DNA of 64,000 nt from Ooceraea biroi (taxonomy: Eukaryota > Arthropoda > Insecta > Hymenoptera > Formicidae), in the NCBI RefSeq assembly GCF_003672135.1, contig NC_039511.1, positions 8,954,464 through 9,018,463 of the forward strand, read 5' to 3'. Of the stretch, positions 24,266-39,187 are shown one piece after another. Under the pieces are notes generated by a model, which was not told the origin of the DNA, ran no database searches, and was given only the letters and a program-made list of their open reading frames with translations. A program made the position numbers and the translations under genes. How positions within the stretch are numbered: the stretch's first letter is position 1; each line of letters begins with the position of its first letter.

Positions 24266-27200
24266 TACGGTAATATGATTCTGTGTCGCGCCGGCTTATC
24301 GTCGCAAAATGATATTCTGCCTGAAGCTGACCGAATGGAAACTGGCATTCCCTCGGCGATACTTTTGGTAAAATGCGCTTGTGTTTTGTCTCGGTATTCG
24401 CAAGTGTAACAATAGGGCATTGTTAATGATGAGAACTTGCCAGCGATTTCCACGATTTTACTCATTACATAGCTTCTTTATTTCCATTCTTCACTGCGTT
24501 TTAGGTAGAAGAAAGATATAAACTACACACAATTTACGTAAGAAAGGAAAAGAGGAAAATACGTTTTATACGAAATAATAACATTATTTGCAATCATTGT
24601 GTAAGAATAAGCAAAATAATAAATTAAATATTAATAAATTATTATTTTTTTATAAAACAATCATTTTGTAAAATTTATAATTTTCGTAAAATACCAATGC
24701 ATTAATATGTTAATAAGTGTTGGTTTTTACTGTACTTTGTTTTCTTATAGTTAAGATAGCATCAGTCTACTTGGTGCAAGTAGTAGCGACCGATATTGGT
24801 CAGACGCAACTGTCGGTTGAGAATTCACTATCAGAGCAGTGTAAACACGTGTATTCGACAAACGTTAATAGCGATACAAAATATTACAAATCAGTAAATA
24901 TTTCTGAAACATTCATAGATATTAAAAAAACATTTCAAGTGCGTCACCGAGAAACCTATTTTCGGCAGTCATTCAATGCGCCGTCAAGAAAAGACGAAAG
25001 CAAAAAGACCGATCGCCCTTCTGATTCGCAGAGAGAGCAACTTTTGGGAAATTCTTCTTTGTGATTGCCACAAGGGTCCGTTAAACTATACAGAAAGGAA
25101 GCAATAATTCGCTGACATGACACGGCTAGACACGTTGACGACGCTTTTCACGTCCACCGTAATACATCTTTCGCGCGAACGCGTGCACGCAAGCGGATCT
25201 CAGAATTGTGCATGTATGAGTGTATGTGTGCAACATGTATTATATATGTGAGCGACGTCGTTAATGGATTTCGCGTTTATGTACATACGACGTCGCAGCA
25301 CCTAAAGCCGACCGTTGGGGATGGATGGATCGGCGAAACGGGAGAAAAGAGACCGCGCGGCGCTGGTAGAGACGGCAAGTTTGAACGCTGGAAGTTTTGG
25401 CGCGGCTTTAATGCATTTCGCGAATTCTCCCGCGCCCGTTCTCGCGCCCGAACTCGTCGGTTAAGGTGGGATCGAAAACTTGAGAACGCGATTCACATCG
25501 ACCGGATTAGTCGCTCGAGTTTCTCGTTGCCTTCCGCCGTCGATACCGCCGTGGTGGGCTCATGCCAAGCGCAAGTCCGGGAACTCGGCAAAAGTTTGAG
25601 AAATTAAAAACGATCGCGGAATATCGAGGGCAAGTTGGCTGTAGTGCGAAGAAGTTGAGAAATTTCTCGCCCGTGACGAACGAAAGAGAAGATGAAGAAT
25701 TCTGTGCACGCGCGCGCGTGTCTGTTGTGCATGTGTTTGTATCTACAACGATGTGTGTTTATCGATATCTATAATTTTTCAATATTATTTACTGCGATCG
25801 CATTTATATATATTTTTCTCTCGGATACATAAAAAAAAAGAAAAAGCGAGCAAGCTGTCTTCTTTTGCATCCTTTTGTCTATTCAGTGTATATTCGCTTT
25901 CCCTGAAACGTTGTAATGATGAGCCGACTATCCGTTTGGAAATTAAGAATGATTCGTTAGCAGTAATGCAATCACCAGGAGAAACGTGCAACCCACTTGC
26001 CACGTGGGATTCGAGTGCACGGCGCCACTTTGTAAAATTAGCGGACTTGCACACGCTCGTCGATATTTGAAAAAATGAAATGTATAAAACATCAACAAGT
26101 TTTGCCGATAAATATCGGCACAAAGTTTAGCGCATCACGTTCATCGATTGATACAAAGGCTTCTGATGTAATTGGGCGCTGGCTACGATTACAGGTAACT
26201 CGGCCTAGTCTCGAAAATCTAAAAATAAAGCCGCGCATCGCGCATACCGTTTCAAAATCCAACAATCATTCGTTCTTCAACCGATAGGAAATAACAAAAA
26301 CAAAAGAGCGAAAAAGGAAGCGGACGACAGAAAGGAAAACAAAAAAAAAGATAAAAATTCGACCGACTTCCGTTGCCAGACTGGAAATCCCATGAGAAAA
26401 TCCGCGTGATATATACATAGTCGTGCACGTGTGTATTTTAGCGTGTCGTAGCCACTGCGGGTATTAACTTTATGTGGAGTTTCGCTCGTCCATCGGAAAC
26501 CCGATCAAACCGTTCATCGTATTTCAGTCGCACAAGAGCGATTTTTTGTCCGCATCGTTCCGCTGCTTTTTTTCCCTCCGCGTGCTCTTCGCTCGCTTCC
26601 TGCGTTCTATCTCTCCCTCCTTCTCTCCCGTTTGATTTTCTTTTTTAACGATTCCGCACATTATCTCTCGTTACCCCAAAGGTAACTCAGTCGCGGTAAG
26701 TGGGAGAACTCGCGATCATTATGGATACACTGATGCTTTTTGATGAAGCATTAAGCCGCTCGCGAGAGGAACGTACGAGCGATGTAATTAAAAATCGCAC
26801 GCGGCAGCAGGTCGCGTTTCACCACGGATGCAATTGTCGTTTCCATCCGTAATATGAAAATGAGTGTTTGTCACTCCCGTCCATTTGTCCCTTTATTGAT
26901 TGACTGCTATCGCTTGTGAATCGTCGAATTGTCGATTTGACAGTTCTTTGAGTCGCATCTATTAAGATGAACCCTATCGCCTTTGTTAAATGCAACATTT
27001 AACATGTGCACCTGTCATTGGATAATTATTTCAACTATTTTAATTAATGTTTCTGACGTAACGTCCGGCTTGAAATTGTGCCGATAACCCACTTATCGCT
27101 CCCGCCAGTCAATAATCATAAGTGGAACACACGCGAGAGAGTTAATTTGCAATCCGGGTTTTATTCAGCGAATGTATCTCATTGAAAGAAGCGGCACGGC

Positions 27201-28743
27201 GCGCGCTCGCACGATTTATCAGACATCGCGATGTCATAAAAGCGTCATAAATACGCCGTAAATTTCAGTGAGATCCCCGGCCGATAACTCGCGCACTCGC
27301 TTTCCCCCCGCGCGCGTTTTAGATGAACGTTATAAAAAGTACTCGTGAAATTTCGCGATTACCGCGATGCCATATAACGCGGATAAAAATCCGCGGATCG
27401 TGCGTTATGGCGCGCTACCTGGCTAGCAGCTCCACTAAACAGGGAATAAACTGTACATATCCGGGCAACATTAAACGGCGCCGTGAAAAAGTGTGCAGAT
27501 TGCTTTTCGCAATTATCCGTGGCGTGATGTCGATCTCCCCGATCCCTCCGATTTTTCGCAGCCAGGAGAACGTTCAACCGGCACTTCGATCGGCTTTCGA
27601 CCTACTGCACGAAATCGCATTCCTGTCCTCGTTGATCCTCCTTCCGTTCTTTTATTCCGGCGTATTTATGCACACGTACGTGCGGCACACCACGGCCGAG
27701 TGTATACCGAAATACTTACGAGCTTGTGCAACCGACAGCTGGGTCTCCCCATCGTATACACGTATGTACACGTACGCGCGCGCTTATATATACGGCGCGA
27801 TAAAAGTGCAGGTAAATCGTGGTGGCGGGCTGCGCGGTTCTGCAGCCAGTAAATTTCGTGAGAGTTATGTTGCGAGCGAAAACGAGCGCGCGCGCGCGAG
27901 CGTGCTATACCATTCCAAAATCCGCGAGCTGCGAGCATCGAGTTTCTCCTCCGTTTTTCTTGCGAAGAATATCGATTTATACACGGGCGGTTCGTGAATT
28001 TTCAATTGTAAGCGGAACTGTGTTGCTACAGTAGTTGTTCTTTGAGATAGCTATTTTATATGACATAAAATATGTAAAATATCGAGACGGAAGATAGATA
28101 AAACACGTTCATCAATAAGTTCTTAGGCAAGCGCACTTGATCTCCTGAAGCTAAGCTATATATCCGTGAAAGTGGATCAGCAACAAGCAATCGCAAAAAT
28201 GCTAAGAGCCAACGCAACGCGATCCGTCCATTAAAACATATTAAAATGAAATAGTGCTCGGCAGTTTTGCAGAGAGTTTGCCGCCTTTTTTCCCGGCCTC
28301 GGAAATGGGACATCAGAGTCGTTTTCAACTTTACACTTCTGGCGTGTGCCGGTTCCCTTCGTCGAGTTTTTCATCCGCAAACTTTTCGTAAACTGGACTA
28401 GACGACAGAAATGACGAGTCGGCGATTCGTCGTCTCCTCGCTTATCCTATTCTTGATCCCTTATCTCGCCAGCGTATCCCGACAAGAGCTGTCGCTCGCG
28501 CGAAAACCGCAGCGGCCGGAAGTCTTAACCGCACGCGGTGTGACGCATCGCGGTATACGGAACTGACCGATGAATTGCGGCCGGTTATACGTGTGTGTGT
28601 AATACGCGTGCATGAACGCGCCACCCCCCATAGAATACGGGATTATGCTAAATTCAATCGATAAACGCGGCCGGGCACCGATCGCCTCGCAATCGCGCCG
28701 CAGACCGGCCGCGATAATAGCGACAATGTGCCGCCGCCCACCA

Positions 28744-28796
28744 ATGACGACAATGACGATGATCACGATGATGATGATCACGATGATGAGATGATC
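28744..28796. repeat. GAT/GAC trinucleotide-like repeat
   Basis: This is a run of GACGAT and GATGATCAC words in which the block GATCACGATGAT recurs. On the minus strand it gives an Ile/Val-rich run in a frame that would otherwise look like a membrane segment. Confidence 0.8.
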
Positions 28797-29608
28797 GGAC
28801 GAAGCGCGACGGACGGTAACGGCAGGCGGCGACGTGCATAACCGCAGCGTGTGTTGCAACAAGCACGCAAGTGGATCGCGATACAGGCAGACACCGAGTG
28901 TGTCAGCTGGCCGATCGAGTAAACGAACGGGCCGTTTCAATCGATTTGGCCGGTGCTCCAACTGCGTTTGCATTAATCGTGGCATCGCGTAAATTTTCAT
29001 ATAGCATTCATTAGTCTCGCCGCTGTGCGCGATCATGAAAGGGTCCTCAAAGGGACTTTAAAGTGATTATAGTAGCTCGCACGGAGAGCAGGACCCAGAG
29101 GCTAGGGAGGTTGTTTCGATCAAACTAGACGAAAGTTATTTGCCAACGATTAATTATCGTAACGCATAACGGGCATGATATCAGATTTTATCGTTGATAC
29201 AAATTGATCCTCTCATCTCGTTTCGGAGATGCGGGCTACGTGTAGCATGTGAAAAATTCACGGGTGGTCGATCGGATGTTCGTGCTGTTCTGGGCGAATA
29301 CAAAAAAAACTGACAGACTTACTTTCGCGCAAAATTGTATCGTTATGCATTTCCTGGCGAACACGGATTCGCGTTTACGTTTTGTTACGGTTATTACGTC
29401 ATTGTGTCGGCAGGTTCGAACGTTTTAACCGGAATCGCAGAAATGCGTGAAACGCACGCGTTTATACTCGTCCCAGCCGCGCATCACACAGAAGCGCGCA
29501 CTTATGCTGCAATTTCGGTAGAGTGCACGCGGCGTATTCCAACAGCGGCGGCGGAAAAACATGAAGGCGTATAGCATTTATAAATATTCCTCTCGAGTGT
29601 ATCTCGAC

Positions 29609-29636
29609 AAATAAATAAATAAATAAATATAAATAT
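29609..29636. repeat. AAAT tetranucleotide microsatellite
   Basis: This is an AAAT repeat of five to six units ending in AAATATA. Confidence 0.9.
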
Positions 29637-29704
29637 AGACCGCACAGGGAAATAAATAGCAGGCACAAAAGTAAAATTTATCAAACATAAATTTCCAATA
29701 AAAA

Positions 29705-29725
29705 ATATATATATATATATATATA
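29705..29725. repeat. AT dinucleotide microsatellite
   Basis: This is a perfect AT run of about ten units, 70 bp after the AAAT repeat. Confidence 0.9.
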
Positions 29726-29873
29726 ATGATTCACAGGAAGAAGAGACAAATTAAATAAACGTTCCAAGCATTCTTGATCCTCTACTTCCAATTGTTTCTC
29801 GCAAGACAGTAATTTCTGACAGTTGTTGCTGCATCCTCGCGTCATAATTTATCGTTACCGTTACTATATTGAG

Positions 29874-29903
29874 TTGAGAGAGAAAGAGAGAGAGAGAGAG
29901 AGA
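29874..29903. repeat. GA dinucleotide microsatellite
   Basis: This is a GA run with one AAAG interruption. Confidence 0.9.
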
Positions 29904-32900
29904 AAAATGGAGAGAGCTTTCGAGTGCGTTTCGCCGGAGTGCAACGCGCGAGCGTTCGCCATGCTTGGAACAGTGGACGAGATACATTTAAATAGCGGCT
30001 CTCACGGCGGTAGTGGTACAATGATGCTTCCGGTCAGCAAGTAGTACAATAGCCCGACTCGCCCGGACCGCAGGATCCGCCGTCGTCGTGCCTCCTTTCC
30101 TCCGCCATAATTTAACCATGCTTTGCATATAAAAAGCAACAATGGGCCACGGCTCCGTGCAGCCGGAGCGAAAATTTGATTTGTCGTTCCACCGACTGCA
30201 CTTTTTGCGGCCGGCCGGCCGACCGACCCGCCACCCCCTACCGATCCCGCTTCGTTCACTACGCCCTCGGCACAAGTCGGTCCGTCCGAGCGAGTCCCAC
30301 GCGAAATTGTCTGCTTTCCGTAATTCATTGTCAACGTAGAATTCCCCGGGCGGATTTTGCCGTGCAGCGCGTTTCGCTTCCGGTTACACTCGTAAAGAGT
30401 GTCGTCCACGAGCCCGATATTTAAAGCGACCGGAACACGCCCCCCGGTAACGACCTACGGTACCGATCGTAAATTCGTGCGCCCCATAAAGAAGCGTCAA
30501 ACTTTTCGGTAAAAAAAAAGGGAATCTACGCTCTGGTCGATCTTTCATATGTCAAATATAACTCTTGCGATAGATTTGATAGAATTGGATATTGATTCGT
30601 ACATGAATGAAAAACGAAAAAATTCACAGAGAGATCGCCACTGATGAAATCAACAACGTTTATTGGAACCGTACGAATATCACAGCCCGTATACGTGCGG
30701 TATACGTGCCAAAACGCAATTCGGCGGCCTCGTTTGCTTCTCCTTAATTCACTTAGGCGGGTTCGCGAGAATCGCAGGAGGGTAATAAGAATCCACGCCA
30801 CCTCGATACGAGCCTCTTTTACAAGGATGGTATTACTCGTCAAATTGCAACCCGCGGGAGCCGCGAGATTTAAATCAGCTTTCCTCTTTTTTTTTTCTCC
30901 TTGGAAATGAGGATAAAATGGAGAAGGAAACGGAGGAAAGGGGAAATGGTCGGTTGTGGGGCGCCAGGTGAGTTCGAATAATTTCCTCAGTGCTGCAACT
31001 TTTGATCTCGACTTTTGATACGTCTCGCTCGCCTGTCGCGCGACTGTAACATTGCGGTCTGGAAAAACGAGGAATTTCACGCGGAAACCGTCACTGCCGT
31101 ATAAATAATCGATATCCGCGCGCGCTCGTCTTTGAAGATGACGCGCGCGTGGTTGTGTGAATAATATCTGGTTCTCAATGTGTCAGGATCCCGCTGCGAT
31201 ATCCGCGTAATTTCATCCGATGCGAGAGTCAATATTATGCATGAGGAGCCTCGCGCGGTCGACTGATTCAGTATCGCGCGTGATCGGTCGATCAACTGTG
31301 CGTTAAACGGGTGGATCGCGCTGCGTGGACCATCTCCGTAACTTCAATAATAGTCTTACTAATTATTTGATTAATTAATCATTGTGCCTGCGTACAGCTA
31401 GGCTAGGTTGAGTCCGCCATCAAATTACGTTGTAATATACACTTCAGGTTTTCCATCGCATACAATTTAGCGTGATGGTTATTACTGGACAATGTGATAA
31501 ATGGGAAGAAAAGCTGGCGCATTTCGATGACGGAACGTGCACATGCTTTTGCACGAAGTAATATTCTGACAACGGTATAATTGAAGAAAAATGAGGAAAA
31601 ACTTGTTGGGAGGAGCGAAGAGTGCGGATAACAGAAAATTCCGCAGTGTAGATATTTATTAATCAATTGGAGGAATTAGGAGCTTGCGCGAGAAACAGCC
31701 ACGTACAAAACAAACATCGTAAATTGTCCGGAGCTTTTTCTCGTCGGTCCAGTCTCGGTTGTACACTTTCGTTTTGGTCACAACCGTTGCCTCGAACTAA
31801 TTGCGATATTTTTACAGCTTTACGGGGATCGTAGATTTTTGGGGCATGAGGAGAACGGCTATGTTAATTATCCGTTTAATTAAAAGTGATTGAGCATCGT
31901 GACAGACAACGTTCGGTGCACGGAAGCAGCTGCGCTTTCGCATAGTGATTAATCGTTCTGTCACTCGACAGTTTTGAATTACGCGATTGGATTTAATCTC
32001 TCTCTCCGTCTTTTTTTACAAAATCGTTATTTATTAAAAGAAAACTTAATTATTTCCTAAATGATTATAGATATTTAGGGATCTTTGAAAGATTGCCTTT
32101 CATCTTTTTTATTTATTTTTGAACGTTGCAATTAAGATGAAACCTTTAATTGAAGTTATGATATAAAAGTCTTCATGAGCGGCGCTTGACAGCTCCGAGA
32201 AGACCAATTGCGCTCGGATGGCAATTACATGAAAATAATTTTTTTGCCGCTTCAAGAAAACTACGCGAGAACTAAACGCGGGAAGAGCGAAGGTAGAATG
32301 AGAAAACGAAAAATTGCACTTAGGCGGCAATGTTTTCCATCGCGCATTGAATACGCAGAGGAATTATTTACATTTTACATGTTATGAAAAAAGAAAATAT
32401 CTTATATAAAATATAAGAAAGAACCAACGTGTTCTTGGCGATACAGAACTTTCTGTACGATTGTACGAAAGTAACGAGGTTGTTCCCGGCGAAAAAAAAA
32501 GCATCATTATCAAAGATTCACGGCATATCACGCGTACTCGCGCATCTAATTAATAGGTGGGAGGCGCGCTGACGTGCAAACGCGCGCGCGTTTAATTGCA
32601 CGGTAGTGTTTGAGAGTGCCAATTTAATGGCACGTCGTCATCGTAGTCGGTCCGGATCACGGTCGCGACATCAATCCCAATTTAACATAACCAGGCGCAG
32701 CCCAGATAGTAACGGCAGGATCATAGACGCGCTTGCACACGGAGAGGACAGGTAATCGTGAATTAGCATGATAATGGCTCGGTGTGGATCACGTTGTGCG
32801 AGATAAGCAGCAATTTATGAGACGGGAATACGAGGGGTTCCCGTCACTTCTATCTACCTTATTACATACTTATTCGCGCGGTCCCGCAGCGAATCTCGCG

Positions 32901-34734
32901 GACGGAAAGGACAGACTAACGTCATTAAAAATCAGGCCGTTGTTCTTTTTCAAGCCACAATTCTCGCAACTGCGAAATTATCCAATCTACCAAAAATTGA
33001 TCATCAGAAATGACAAAATATAGCGCAAGTATAACCGAGATAAACACGAATATCGCAGTCGCGGGAATCTTCCCTCGCGATCACGCACAGTTCTCATTTT
33101 TATGCCTCTCTCCGACGATGGTTCCGATCTGAAACGCGCGTCGCTACACGAGCGGCGGATCGCGTGAATCGCTCGTTTCTCGATTTACCTCCGATCGCAT
33201 TGGCCGTCTCGTCTCGCCGATAACGAGCGGGTGTAGCTTCCACCCTTTCACCGGAGATCTCAAAGACGCGCCTCGTTAGGGTCGCGCGCGCGGTAACAAA
33301 GGCGCACCGGGCGGGTGGACGGCTAATCTATCAAAAGCGATATTCTATCGGCGGTGCCGGCGTCTTATCGTGGGCACGGTATCGATCCGGGGGCGAAGTG
33401 GCGTCTATCGGCGTCTTGTCGTGTGCCGAAGTCACTGGGAAGGCACGCGAGAGATAATACACGGCGGGACCATAAACTTTGCCGTTATCGCGATGCGTAT
33501 CGGCTACGACGGTACGTGCGTGGTAAGAGTACGGTAACGAGTTTCCTTCCGATCCGCGTTACCTGTGAAAATCACCCCCGCCGCCAACGACGTACGGCAC
33601 ATTCCCCGTCCTTCGACATATCTTTGCGAAATAGCTTCCTACGTTACCTCGGAAATATATTCGTCACGGAACATCGACGTTGAATTCATCCTACTCCTCT
33701 TTCACCCTCCCTCTCTTTCTCTCGCTAAACCGGTATTTTTCCTTTACGCATACCGCGTACTCGTTTGTCCGTATAAAGTATCAGCCTCGGGCGAAATTCA
33801 ATCATCATATTGCACTGAGTAATATTGTTTGCTAAACGAGCATTTACCTGACAAACGTGATATAATAATAAGTACGCGCTTCGTGTTTTGCACATTACGT
33901 GGCTTTGTTGCTTCAGATGAGTGCCTCTGATATGAAATGCAGAGGATACGATTTGTGATACGCTCAGGAGCATATGGCGATTTGCGCTTCAGGTATGATT
34001 GATGAATGTTCATCGTCAACCTATTGGGACTCAAAGCCCGTAATCGCGAGCTGGGAACGAACCACGTAATAATAGGGGCTGTAAAACGCGCGCGCGCGAT
34101 AATTGGCACGCTGTAATGTCGTGGCTCGAGTGGCGCGCGACCATCGTAACCGCTAATCGTACGTAATCAATTCCTGGATTGTCGTCACGTGTATCATCGG
34201 CATTGTTGACCCATCTCGCGCCTTGCGATTACCCGCAAGGAGTGCACAACGATGAGATAGCGCGAGGAGGCTCGAATTGTGCTTAGGTGCTCGCAGGTTG
34301 GGCTACTAATGAACTGCAGTTATCGCAAGATCGGTTCAGATTCCGCCGCACGGCTGAGGATAATCCCGTTCGATCAATCCACAACTGAAATGCATTACGT
34401 AGCGCGCGCTCGCGCTGGATGATTCAAAGGAGCCGCGTATAGATGCGCTCGAGATGATAATGCATGGCATGTTGCGATCTTATGAATTTCGCACGAGAAT
34501 TCTTAATTTTATACAAGTTTATTATGGGACTCATATTCGATTATTATTTGCATAAATCATAAATCTTTTTTATTAAAAAGAATAGTTTATACGATTCTCC
34601 TTCCTCATATTGTAAAGAGCGGAAGGCCAATTGGATACTGCGATTCTACGGATTTGATAAAATGTGGATACAGCTGATTGCTTGTGTTCGATGTTCTGAC
34701 GAAGAGTTGATCAGGGCGAAACGCGATCGGTTTC

Positions 34735-34756
34735 GCTCTCTCTCTCTCTCTCTCTC
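34735..34756. repeat. CT dinucleotide microsatellite
   Basis: This is a perfect CT run of about 11 units. Confidence 0.92.
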
Positions 34757-37700
34757 TTGTCTTGTTGTTGTACCTGTCGTCTCTTACGTTACATCGCGAA
34801 TCACGTCACGCTGATGTTGAAGTTACGACATGCCTCGAGGAATATCCGTGGCATCGATCGGCTATGCGTGCGGATATACTGCCGATGCCACGTGTACACA
34901 CCCAAACGGACACACAGCTCCGTTTCAGGAACATCGCGCAATCGCCCTCTGTTCCAGGAGCATTGTCACGATTACTCGCGTTGCAGAAATGGCACCGAAC
35001 GTGAGATACGACCGGGCCTCGCTCGTCAATCCCGCATTCGAATCGAGGCACGGAGCTATTTACAAATGGAACGATGCAATTCCCAAATTTCTGCGATTCG
35101 ACTAACTTGTAGCAATTTGCAGTTATGCAAGTGCATTGAGGACACACTCTGCTGCCTGACTACGTACATTAAGCTGATAGGCGAGAACAAAAAATCGAAC
35201 AGAAGCACGTTCTGCTGGAATTATGGTAGCGATCATTGGAATAATTCGAGTTTTTTACGAGGATGGCTCGGATGTGGTTGTCAGTGCATCATTTCTCGTG
35301 ATTAATCGTTATTGATGTTTTAACGGCGTCAATCTCAATCGGACGAGTCTTCTCATATCGCCCTTGTAAAGCGCTTTGCGCCCAGGCGGATTGCACGCAG
35401 CATCCGAGTATCGCGGTTCCGATATATCGCGGTATAAATTATCTATTGCGCTGATCAGCCATGCGCGAAATGCGTCGAGATATGCGCCGCGGCTGATGGA
35501 ACGTGTGCATGCCTGGGGCATATCATTGGATACGGCTACGGGAACGGCGATATGTTCCTTTCGAATACGATTCCCCACAGGATGTTTGCGGATATCCTTC
35601 TATTCGAGTTATGTTGCCGGAACTGCGCCGAAGTAACCCAATACAACGTAACGCAGACTCCGAGATCGATACCGGATGTTGATTTCGGCCGTTTAGCGCA
35701 GCGACGCTTGCGTTTTTCACAATCGCGCTGTTCGAAACGGAAGAATTTCTCAGGGCCACTCGCTTTTTTACTTCTTCTTTTTATCTTAGAGAATGCAACG
35801 TAACATAAAAACTACAATATTTTCTAGCGCGATTTGTTTCTTTCTTAAATGAGACGATTCCATTCATATCGCGACTCGCCATTTGCGAAGTGCGTCACAT
35901 TTATGAAAGTAATGTTTTACAGCTAATTACACGATTCCATCGCGGCGAAATGAGTTACTCGTTACACGGTCAACTTGCAGAAATTGCGTTCCGGAATGCG
36001 CGGTGCAGCTGCTGTGTGCGCGGCAACGCGTAATTAGACTCTGGCGAACGAACGTTTTCGACTGAAATGTTGTACAAATGTTGTACCGTCGGGCCGTTTC
36101 TAACCCCTAATGATATTATTTTTAATTCTACTAAATCCTCAGCGCAGTCTCCTCCACAAATACACGCGTTCCGATTCCGTCCGGCATTACGTCGTCGGAA
36201 TATTAATTCCCGTTGTCCCGTGATTGCAGGATTCATTCGGCTGTTGTTTCGGATTTCGGATAAAATAGATATATCGCGAATTGATTGTTGCTGTCGAGTA
36301 GAAATATTTGTATATGTCCTCGTCGAACAACAAGATCGCAATTACCGTGTCTCAAAGAAAGAAATCCGTAGGGGTCTAATCACGGATTTCACCGTGTCGA
36401 AGGGTCGACGCATCCTCAGATGGATGAGAACGAGAAAAACGCCTGTAAGACCTCGCAACGCAACGCGTGCATGAATCATGCATATCGGTGGATTTGTGAA
36501 TCAGTCAGAAATGCGCGTATGTGTGTGTCCCTTCAAGAATCCTACACCGATCTCAGGGAAACGTTTCTACTGTCTGCATAAATGTTTTTGCGACGATCGC
36601 CCTTTGCACTTACAAATGTCGCGCTCGCGCTGGAGGCTTGATCGATCGCCTGCATGCGAACTGGAATTGCGAGCTCGACGATATTTAACGACCGACGACC
36701 TCGAGGTACCCCGATCAAGGCTCTGCCTTCGAAATTGCGAATAGTAAGTTGCGAGTAACAAGCTGCGAGCTTGCAATATACGGCGTAACCCGCCGCGCAG
36801 GCTGGGAGGGTGAGAAGGGCCGACTCGCGGTCTCGCACCGAACAAGAGATCAGCATCGATCCCGAGAGCTGCATCCGACCTTGATCCGACGAAGTTTCCG
36901 CGAGTCGCCCAGGTCACAGGTGTTCCGCGATCTCCGCACTGTTAAACTTCGTCGCCGGCCGCGACGACGATTTTGCAAGGACGGCGAAACGACTAAGCAA
37001 GTGCAATACGCCCTTGCCGCCACCGACGGTGACGACGACGATCCCAGCAGCGAGAAACTTGCCGACCCCGAGGAGGATCTCGCGTTGATGTAATTTCAAG
37101 CGAATTTACCGTATTCACGCCGGCGCCGGTGTTGCAACTGCGGCAATTACTCGCAACACGCTGCGCACCTTTCGTGGCGTTCAGCAGAGAGAGAGAGCGA
37201 GAGAGAAGGGTCGTTGACCTTAACGAGCGTTATGCAGGCGTAACGATACGCCGCCGCTCGCTGAGGTATGAGGAAGGTAAGGGACGCTATACACGATAGC
37301 GCTATTTCGGTGTCGGTGCTGAATTGCAAGAATTTCGTCGGCCTCCGGAGGTGTGAAAAAATCTCCTTGCCTTGTGTGCGAAAAGGATATTCATGGGGAT
37401 ATTTGTACAGCCACTAGCAGCATCATGGATGGATCAAAGAAGCCAACATCATAGCAACGAACAGAACGGCCGGATATATCCGCGACAATTATAAATATCA
37501 CATGAATACATGCTCATAATTGAAGATGAGCCAAGCACGATAATATCCCACAGAGAACGTTTTAATCAGGATTTATGTATTTTACATATATGGAGCGAAT
37601 AAAATAATTATGCGTTTAATTGCGTAATAAGTAGACCGTGATAACGATTTAATCTTGCGGTATAATCCACGTGGATTACAGGCGCTCCGCGTTAATAAAA

Positions 37701-37971
37701 CACGAAACGACGAAACGCAGCGCAGTTAATCGAGTCGTGAAACAATTTCGCGTCCCGCAGAAAATCGGTACGATTGAAGCGAAGGCCGCGAGCCGCGAGG
37801 AGTGACGATGCGATAAGCTGAGAGATAAAAAACGGAGATGATCTGACAAACATTTAGCAGATACGCGCTCCCGGTATGTATCTACATTCCATGACTCTGT
37901 AAAAAAGGATAACGAACACAGACAAGAGGAAAGAGGCAGCGGGTGGGGAGAGAGAAACAGAGAGAGTAAGA

Positions 37972-37990
37972 AAGAGAGAGAGAGAGAGAA
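37972..37990. repeat. GA dinucleotide microsatellite
   Basis: This is a short GA run in a purine-rich patch (37920-38000). Confidence 0.85.
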
Positions 37991-39187
37991 CGGGAAGGAA
38001 TTGCCCTTTGTCTCTGTCGTTTACGTGACCTTTCACCCGCACTACACAGCCAGATAGCAGAGCATCGAAGGAGGTCGTAAAGAATTTTAAAAATGGAGCA
38101 AAGGCTGCCTTCGGCTGCTTCTCCAACTCGTGACTAACGCCATCCTCCGCCCTTCGAAGCTCCCTTCCCCCAGTACTTCAACCACCAGCAGTCCTCCCCG
38201 CCGTCCCTCGCCGCCCTTCGTTGGTACATCCCCGACCGCCCCAGTCTTTCTGAATAAATTCACGTTCTCTCCCCGGGAGGAATACGAGAATAAACGTAAG
38301 TAAACAAATCAGGAGATAAAATTGCGAACGTGCCACACATTTTTCTACGATCTAACCGCGCTAAGGCATTATTTAATTCCCCGTACGAGAACGTGACTCG
38401 ACGGTCTTAAGCGGCCGCGTATTTCCGGTTACTCGCTCGTCGGTTTCCGCGCGCCGGCGTCCACCAGCTTTTCACCCGGCGACCGTCTCGGGCAAGAATT
38501 AAATGAGAATTTCGCGAATCGTCCGTGCTCGTTCTACCTCTCCATCTCTCTCTCTTTCTGTTTCCTTCTCAGCTTTTGCTCCAAGATCGTGGAGATATAC
38601 GCGACGATGTATGCTTCTTATCAAGCGACAAGCAATTGCGATTACTCGCGCGACGCGGAGATACGCGGTCGCGTGTATCGACTGACCCGAATGACGTTCT
38701 TCGTGACCGCCCTCCGAGATTCCTTGGCGGGGCGAGTATGCGGGGGTGGCGACTCGCAGGGTTACGGCCTCGCTTATTTTCTGGATAACCTGTTGTACCG
38801 CGAAGATAAAGCCGACAGCCCCCGAGGTAGTCCGCCATCGTAGCGCGACGGGTTATCGAGAAGTGATCAGTTTTACGAGCTGATCATCCTTTATGAGCTC
38901 CCACTTCCTACTTGGCGTTCCTTACCCTCTTGCCCTCAACCGGGTCGGCCGTCACCTTAGCGATTGTCATTCATGGTAGACCTCGCTCGTAAAGTATCCG
39001 CTTCCCGCCTAGGATCCTCCTCGCGCGCAAAGATCCTTCCTTTACTTCTTATCGACGTAAAGCGCACGTCAGCGCTTTCCATGGATGGCATTCGTTGTGC
39101 AAAGACGAAGAAAGGAAAAATCGAAACATCCGAGATGCCGAGAGAAAGACAGAATACAGAAAAAGAATACGCTACAAATTCATTAAA

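Larger units (their letters stand above)
23080..24720. other. non-coding stretch
   Basis: It contains a GA microsatellite at 23604-23624, a 25-bp tandem pair at 24216-24265 and an AT-rich patch at 24580-24700. No gene was recognised. Confidence 0.6.
24721..39187. other. long non-coding stretch with microsatellites
   Basis: No convincing gene appears in these 14 kb. An open stretch at about 24751-25064 follows a possible acceptor (TTTTCTTATAG) but has no ATG and no domain. The + frame at 27323-27997 (224 codons) is CpG-driven and without motifs. Frames at 34757-36474 overlap on both strands. A C-rich run lies at 38140-38245. Alternating CG runs occur near 25711, 27888 and 34088. Confidence 0.5.

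Noticed and set aside
24751..25064. Open stretch after TTTTCTTATAG that looks like a terminal coding exon
   Set aside because: It has no ATG, the apparent start is GTG, no known domain is visible and no upstream exon was found.
27323..27997. 224-codon ATG-started frame, the longest ATG-started + strand frame
   Set aside because: It is CpG-rich, contains GCGC microsatellite-coded runs and no domain, and minus-strand frames are also open there. It is consistent with chance in stop-poor DNA.
34757..36474. Succession of Cys- and Trp-containing frames resembling a decayed odorant receptor gene (for example VPFEYDSPQ)
   Set aside because: The resemblance is to short fragments only. Frames are broken every 30-60 codons, several are equally open on the minus strand, and no conserved receptor C-terminus is visible.
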